Positions 39,184 to 43,644 of a stretch of DNA of 43,644 nucleotides are shown one piece after another (position 1 is the first letter of the stretch; every line of letters starts with the position of its first letter). The position numbers and the translations under genes were made by a program. The stretch is from positions 1-43,644 of the forward strand of contig CAZOMB010000010.1 of the NCBI GenBank assembly GCA_964581105.1, written 5' to 3'. The notes beneath the pieces were generated by a model, which made no database searches, had not been told where the DNA came from, and saw only the letters and a list, made by a program, of their open reading frames with translations. The stretch comes from UBA10161 sp964581105 (GTDB taxonomy: Archaea; Micrarchaeota; Micrarchaeia; Anstonellales; Anstonellaceae).

Positions 39184-41538
39184 TTGAAAGCACAGGCATC
39201 TCTTGAGCAGCTGTCAGTAATTGCAATTGCACTTGCATTTGTGGCATTTGCATTTTACTTTGCCTCATCATATTCATCTGACAGCGTGAAAATATCGCAG
39301 GCACAGGATGCTGTTGACAGGCTTGGGGCTGCTGCTGATTATGTGTATTCTTTGGGGCCTAATTCAAAGGAATACATAACAGTTTACCTCCCTGATGACA
39401 TGGTTGCAAATGTGAGCGACAAAAGGATTGTTTTCAATGTTGGCACAACTGCCGGCAGAACTGACGTTTATACCAGTACAAGAGCAGACCTCATAGGCTC
39501 TCTTCCTTCTGAAAGGGGCAAGCAGAAAATACTTGTTGAGTACCTTGCATCAGGAAAAGTGAGAATAGGGGAAGCTGGCCTGCAATGCGAGCCAACCCTT
39601 ATTACTAGAACATTTGATGCAGGCGAAAACGGGAATGAAACAATGACAATAATAAACAATGCAGACTTTAATGCCACTGGAATCACTGCAGCCCTTACTG
39701 GCTCTGTCTCAGCTTTTTCATCAATAGGCTCGCCCCCTTCTTCTCTTCCATCAGGAGAGCAGGGCACTTTGGGGATTGACTTTAACATAGGTGTTGAGCA
39801 GCCGCCAGGAATTTATGGGGGCATAATAGAGGTTGACTCTGCAGACGACGGCTCATGCGTAAGCCAGCTAACAGTCACTATCCAGGGCGGCACAAGCTGC
39901 CCTGGCCTGTGCGTTTCACAGGGCTATTCAAATGGGACGTGCAGGGATGCGCCTGCTTCATGCGTTGCAAATGGGGAAAGCTATGAAACCTCGTTTGACT
40001 ATACTTGCGAGGCTCCTGATTCATACTGCTGCTGCTACCCAAGCGGCGACTTATGGGGGCCGATTGTAACATCAATAAACAGCACGCCGGCAAATGCATC
40101 TGCATCTGACAATGTGACAATAAATGCTGTTTGCAATGATTCTTCAACAGGCAACAGCTACATAGAATCAGCAGAGCTTCAGCTTGACGGTGGCAGCTGG
40201 TCAGCAATGAATGCATCTAACGGAGATTTCTCAACCTCAGTATCTGAAGAGGTTGAGCTTGAGGTTGGCCACCTTTCATCAGGCCAGCATGTTGCAGGTG
40301 TCAGGTGCACAGATACTGCAAACAACACTGGCCCTATTTCATATTATTTCTTTAATATCAGCATGGGCGACTCGCTTGGCCCGATTGTGACTTTTATGAA
40401 CCATACAGAATACCCGACTACTCTTACAAATGTCACTGAAACAGGCTCTGCAACAGATGAATATACTGGAAATGCAGACATTGCTGCCTGTTATATGGAG
40501 CTTGATGACGGCCCATGGGTAAATGCAACCCCAACTGACGGGGATTATGACTCGCCAACAGAGGAATTTGAGTACAACTTTGGCCAGCTTGACAGTGGCA
40601 TCCACACGATTTTTGCATATTGTGTTGACGAGCTTAGCAATGTTGGCGGCATTTTCAATGATACTTTTGGCGTTGTTTCTGTTGATGTGATGCTTGTGCT
40701 TGACACCTCTGGCTCAATGTCAGACCCTGTTATTTATGCTGCTGATGATTCATATGTTACCAGTTGGGATAGTGACTGGGACCTTGTCAAAACACTTGAA
40801 GTGACACCTGACGGGGATTATGTTAATATTACAAACCAGCTCAAGACAAGCTCTTATTGGTGCACTGTTTACTTTGAAGCAAGAGTAGGTGAAGATGTTA
40901 TTCTGAGCGGAAGCAGGTATAGCACAAGCTACCAGACATTTTATGGCTATAATATTGATGTTTCATCTTATGACTCGCCTTTTGATGTTGACCTTTATCT
41001 GAAGAGCAGTGGCAGCTGCCAGGCAAGAAGCAGAAGGCTTCGGGTAACCCAGGTGCCAACAAGGCTTGAGGCATCAAAGGATGCTGCAAAGATTTTTGTT
41101 GACATAGTTGGGAACAGCACCCAGGCAGGCTTGGCATCTTACAATACCTATTCTTACCTTAACCAGCAGCTTGCAATGATGAACTCTGAGGCAAACAAGC
41201 AGGACCTGCAAGATTCAATAGACGCATTGAGCGCAGGGGGGAATACTTGTATTGAGTGTGGTATTGAAGAATCGGTTGACGAGCTTACTTCTGTAAGGGC
41301 AAGGGATGGCACAGAAAAGGTGATTGTCCTTCTTACTGATGGCCAGAGCAATGTCGGAAATTCTATTGACGGGGCCACCTATGCCCGGGAAAATGATGTA
41401 GTAGTATATACCATAGGCTTTGGCGACGGGGTGGATGAAACAGAGCTTACAAACATTGCGCTTTTGACTCATGGCGAGTATTATTATGCTCCTGATGCAG
41501 ACACTCTCGTATACATTTATGAGCACATTGGCCAGTGA
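39184..41538 (+). CDS. Surface protein with class III signal, Ig-like repeats and von Willebrand A domain
   Basis: 784 residues from a TTG start with GGGGTG 7 nt upstream. KAQASLEQLSVIAIALAFVAF is a class III (pilin-type) signal peptide. Residues about 130-235 form a beta domain, followed by a Cys-rich stretch (235-285) and two Ig-like repeats that each begin WGPIVTSIN or LGPIVTFMN. The VWA domain begins at 501 with VMLVLDTSGS; D507, S509 and S511 are MIDAS residues, with T688 and D719 completing the site. About 115 residues are inserted directly after the MIDAS loop (about 513-626). It is probably a pilus-tip or surface adhesin that binds via a metal ion. Confidence 0.87.
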   Translation: MKAQASLEQLSVIAIALAFVAFAFYFASSYSSDSVKISQAQDAVDRLGAAADYVYSLGPNSKEYITVYLPDDMVANVSDKRIVFNVGTTAGRTDVYTSTRADLIGSLPSERGKQKILVEYLASGKVRIGEAGLQCEPTLITRTFDAGENGNETMTIINNADFNATGITAALTGSVSAFSSIGSPPSSLPSGEQGTLGIDFNIGVEQPPGIYGGIIEVDSADDGSCVSQLTVTIQGGTSCPGLCVSQGYSNGTCRDAPASCVANGESYETSFDYTCEAPDSYCCCYPSGDLWGPIVTSINSTPANASASDNVTINAVCNDSSTGNSYIESAELQLDGGSWSAMNASNGDFSTSVSEEVELEVGHLSSGQHVAGVRCTDTANNTGPISYYFFNISMGDSLGPIVTFMNHTEYPTTLTNVTETGSATDEYTGNADIAACYMELDDGPWVNATPTDGDYDSPTEEFEYNFGQLDSGIHTIFAYCVDELSNVGGIFNDTFGVVSVDVMLVLDTSGSMSDPVIYAADDSYVTSWDSDWDLVKTLEVTPDGDYVNITNQLKTSSYWCTVYFEARVGEDVILSGSRYSTSYQTFYGYNIDVSSYDSPFDVDLYLKSSGSCQARSRRLRVTQVPTRLEASKDAAKIFVDIVGNSTQAGLASYNTYSYLNQQLAMMNSEANKQDLQDSIDALSAGGNTCIECGIEESVDELTSVRARDGTEKVIVLLTDGQSNVGNSIDGATYARENDVVVYTIGFGDGVDETELTNIALLTHGEYYYAPDADTLVYIYEHIGQ

Positions 41539-41550
41539 AGAAGTGTTTTT

Positions 41551-42186
41551 ATGGAAAAAGATGAGCTTGACTTTTCAGGCTACTGGAAGAAAATCCCGGT
41601 CAGCAGAAGCCGCAGCACGCCAACAATTTACCTTTTCAGGCATGCGCAGACCTATTATAACAAAAACAAGTACTTTACTGGCTGGAAAGACTCTAAGCTT
41701 ACTGCTTTTGGCATAAAGCAGGCAAAAAAAATTGCAAAAAAATTGCGCAGGAAAAAGATAGATGTCGCATTCCAAACTTCTTTGTCCCGCTCGCGCGATA
41801 CTTTGAAAGAAGTCCTCAAATATCACCCAGAGTGCAGGAAAAAATTCAATGATGACAGGATGATTGAAAGAAGCTATGGAAAATTGCAGGGAACAAGCCA
41901 TAAAGCATTCAAGAAAAATCACACTGATGAGGAACTTTACCAGATACGCCGCTCATACTCTCACCCCCCACCAAAAGGAGAGAGCATTAAAATGGTTGAA
42001 AAAAGAGTAATGGCATTTATCAAGGACTTGCTTGCTTACATGAAAAAGCACAAAGTGAATGTAGCCATTTCTGCCCATGGAAACTCAATGCGCCCGTTCA
42101 GGAAATATTTTGAAAAGCTCACAATAAAGCAAATGATGAAACTAGAAAACCCGTGGGACGATTATTTTGAGTACAAAGTAAAATAG
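41551..42186 (+). CDS. gpmA: 2,3-bisphosphoglycerate-dependent phosphoglycerate mutase
   Basis: 211 residues of the histidine phosphatase fold. IYLFRHAQTYYNKNKYFTGWKDSKLTAFG has the phospho-accepting His31, and the usual RHG(E) is here RHAQ. DRMIERSYGKLQG has the acid Glu106, RRSYSHPPPKGES matches the substrate loop, and SAHGNSMR has His176. This is dPGM (interconverting 3- and 2-phosphoglycerate). The Gly-to-Ala change in RHG is unusual. It starts 12 nt after the VWA gene and its 3' end overlaps ribD by 25 bp in convergent orientation. Confidence 0.82.
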   Translation: MEKDELDFSGYWKKIPVSRSRSTPTIYLFRHAQTYYNKNKYFTGWKDSKLTAFGIKQAKKIAKKLRRKKIDVAFQTSLSRSRDTLKEVLKYHPECRKKFNDDRMIERSYGKLQGTSHKAFKKNHTDEELYQIRRSYSHPPPKGESIKMVEKRVMAFIKDLLAYMKKHKVNVAISAHGNSMRPFRKYFEKLTIKQMMKLENPWDDYFEYKVK

Positions 42187-43250
42187 CCTTCAATCACTGT
42201 GTCTTTTCCCATTTTTTTCTTTTCCTTTCTTTTCAGTTTTTTGAGAACAGCAACAGTGACTGGAGATGCAACTGCCCCTTTTTCAGCAATCCTTTTGTCG
42301 TTTATTGATAAGCACAATTTGTCAACCAGTTTTTGCTCAAGCGCTGTTTTGGCAATTTTTTTACCCCCTTCAATGAGCAACGAATAAATGCCAAGTGATG
42401 GAAGCATTTTAACAAGAGAAATCAGGCTTGCTTTTCTTTTTCCTGAAATAAGCACTGCTGCGCCTTTTTTCTTGAGTGCCTGCTCTTTTTTGCGGCTGCA
42501 TTTGCTGGAAGAGGCAAATATCACTGGCTCGTGCCTTGCGTTTTGAAGAATTTTTGCATTGATTGGAGTCCTGAGCTGGGAGTCCATTATTATTCTTACA
42601 GGGTTTTTCCCTCCCTTTACTCTGCAGGTGAGCCGCGGGTCATCAGCAAGCACAGTATTTATTCCTACTAAAATTGCATCATACTTGTTTCTTATGCTTT
42701 GCACTGCTGCATCAAACTGCTTTCCAGAAATCCGAACATTTGCTTTTCCTTTTATGCCAATTTTCCCATTTTTTGTCTGAGACATCTTAAGAAGCACAAA
42801 TGCTTTTCCAGTTTTCATGAATTTGTTGTATATCTCATTTAGTCTTTCAGCCTCTTTTTTGAGGACTCCGCATTTGACTCTGATGCCAGCTGACTTCAGC
42901 ACACTGATTCCTTTTACTTTTGGGTTTGAATCTTTTGCTCCAATTACTACTCGCCTTATTCCTTTTTTTATTATCAAAGGAACGCATGGGGGGGTTTTCT
43001 TTTTTGTGTGCGAGCATGGCTCTAAAGAAACATATAGGGTGGAGCCATGGGGTGAGTTTCCTTTTTTTCCTGCATCTGCTATTGCTCTGGCCTCTGCGTG
43101 GGGAGAGCCGAATTTTTCATGGTATCCTTTCCCAATAATCCTGCCATCCTTGACTACAATAGCTCCAACTAATGGATTAGGGGAAACTCTTCCTTCCCCC
43201 TTTTTGGCAAGCTTTAGGCACATCTTCATATAGTATTTGTCTTTTCCCAT
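42162..43250 (-). CDS. ribD: Bifunctional riboflavin deaminase/reductase RibD
   Basis: 362 residues. The N-terminal cytidine-deaminase-like domain has GYHEKFGSPHAEARAI and LEPCSHTKKKTPPC (His51, Glu53, Cys79, Cys89), the zinc-bound deaminase site. The C-terminal domain has AILVGINTVLADDPRLTCR and SLLIEGGKKIAKTAL, the NADPH-dependent reductase. It converts 2,5-diamino-6-ribosylamino-pyrimidinone 5'-phosphate in two steps. Most archaea use a reductase-first path with separate proteins, so this bacterial-type fused enzyme suggests transfer. It lies 4 nt after ribH in one operon. Confidence 0.93.
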   Translation of the reverse strand: MGKDKYYMKMCLKLAKKGEGRVSPNPLVGAIVVKDGRIIGKGYHEKFGSPHAEARAIADAGKKGNSPHGSTLYVSLEPCSHTKKKTPPCVPLIIKKGIRRVVIGAKDSNPKVKGISVLKSAGIRVKCGVLKKEAERLNEIYNKFMKTGKAFVLLKMSQTKNGKIGIKGKANVRISGKQFDAAVQSIRNKYDAILVGINTVLADDPRLTCRVKGGKNPVRIIMDSQLRTPINAKILQNARHEPVIFASSSKCSRKKEQALKKKGAAVLISGKRKASLISLVKMLPSLGIYSLLIEGGKKIAKTALEQKLVDKLCLSINDKRIAEKGAVASPVTVAVLKKLKRKEKKKMGKDTVIEGYFTLYSK

Positions 43251-43254
43251 AAAA

Positions 43255-43644
43255 TCAGAGCCTGCCCATCAAAACAGCTGCATTAACTGAGCGGCAGGCA
43301 TAGTCTTTTGCCCTTGCCTTTGCTTGTGTGTAGTTTATTCCTGGCCCTGAGATTCCAAGCCCTACTGGCTTTTCATATTCAAGGGAAAGTGACAGAAGCT
43401 TTGGGCAGATTGCGTTCATTATCACTTCATCGTGCTTTGTCTGCCCTTTTATCACTGCTCCTATTGCTGAAACTGAATCAATGTTTTTTCTTTTGAGAAG
43501 CTTTTGCACTGCAAAAGGGATTTCATATGCTCCTGGCACTTGAATAACTGCCATTACTTTTGCGCCTTTTCTTTTTGCTTGTTTTTTTGCCTCAATAAGC
43601 ATTTTTGAGGTTATCTCCTCATTGAACTTTGAAACAACTATTCC
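43255..43644 (-). CDS. ribH: 6,7-Dimethyl-8-ribityllumazine synthase, 5'-partial
   Basis: The penultimate enzyme of riboflavin synthesis. The frame runs off the right edge, and its first visible residues, GIVVSKFNEEITSKML, are the typical substrate-binding N-terminus, so the ATG at 43602 is not the start. VPGAYEIPFAVQKLL, IGAVIKGQTKHDEVI (catalytic His in KGQTKHD) and LGISGPGINYTQAKARA are further family motifs. It is upstream of ribD in the same operon. Confidence 0.93.
   Translation of the reverse strand, partial: GIVVSKFNEEITSKMLIEAKKQAKRKGAKVMAVIQVPGAYEIPFAVQKLLKRKNIDSVSAIGAVIKGQTKHDEVIMNAICPKLLSLSLEYEKPVGLGISGPGINYTQAKARAKDYACRSVNAAVLMGRL

Overview
The window is chromosomal DNA of an archaeon. 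It carries an archaeal RNA polymerase operon with A split into A'/A'' and B split into B''/B', rpoH, eL30, archaeal NusA, uS12 and uS7. TATA boxes lie about 25 nt upstream of many starts, Shine-Dalgarno sites resemble GGAGGTGATC, and there are class III (pilin-type) signal peptides. Base composition is moderate to AT-rich. Compact operons, a pilin-like KGQAALDFLMTYGW peptide and bacterial-type RibD suggest a DPANN-like lineage, but that placement is inference only.

Layout. (1) 1-600: an M48-like protease, open at the left edge. (2) 600-11430, minus strand: rpoH-rpoB''-rpoB'-rpoA'-small ORF-rpoA''(intein)-rpl30e-nusA-rps12-rps7. rpoA'' and rps12 share an almost identical two-hairpin leader whose upstream stem changes sequence but stays perfectly paired. 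Two conserved zinc sites of the polymerase have lost their cysteines. (3) 11.5-16.1 kb: a nitrilase-like protein, a lysine 2,3-aminomutase-family radical SAM protein, a JAMM peptidase, an unknown protein and a membrane protein. (4) 16.1-24.7 kb: an accessory, defence-like island. It has a Dam-type methylase with an overlapping convergent PD-(D/E)XK nuclease, a tail-anchored zinc protein, a 47-residue zinc-ribbon protein followed by a zinc-ribbon/PD-(D/E)XK nuclease, a Shedu-like nuclease, a double Lrp regulator facing a membrane protein, and a class II Fic protein. The gaps between these genes hold a repeated element (GGAAATnnCCTGTGTGTC followed by TAGCTCAG and GGACGGTCTGA) and many perfect hairpins, some apparently inserted into copies of the element. 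(5) 24.7-27.2 kb: DUF2178-like membrane protein with its XRE regulator, a ferritin-like protein with a small partner, and MscS. (6) 27.2-41.5 kb: a cell-surface locus with a 2122-residue subtilase/beta-helix protein, two membrane-anchored surface proteins, a secreted protein, a pilin-like protein, a KaiC-like ATPase and a von Willebrand A protein with a class III signal. (7) 41.5-43.6 kb: phosphoglycerate mutase, then ribD and ribH, with ribH cut by the right edge.

How the genes work together. The RNAP/ribosomal genes form one long operon from a TATA box near 11477, with probable local translational control at rpoA'' and rps12. The surface genes are close-packed and in places overlapping, consistent with co-expression of envelope and adhesion proteins. 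The island combines restriction-modification, further predicted nucleases and a Fic protein. The strongest candidates for something undescribed are the paired hairpin leaders, the repeat/hairpin punctuation of the island, and the zinc-ribbon/nuclease gene pair.
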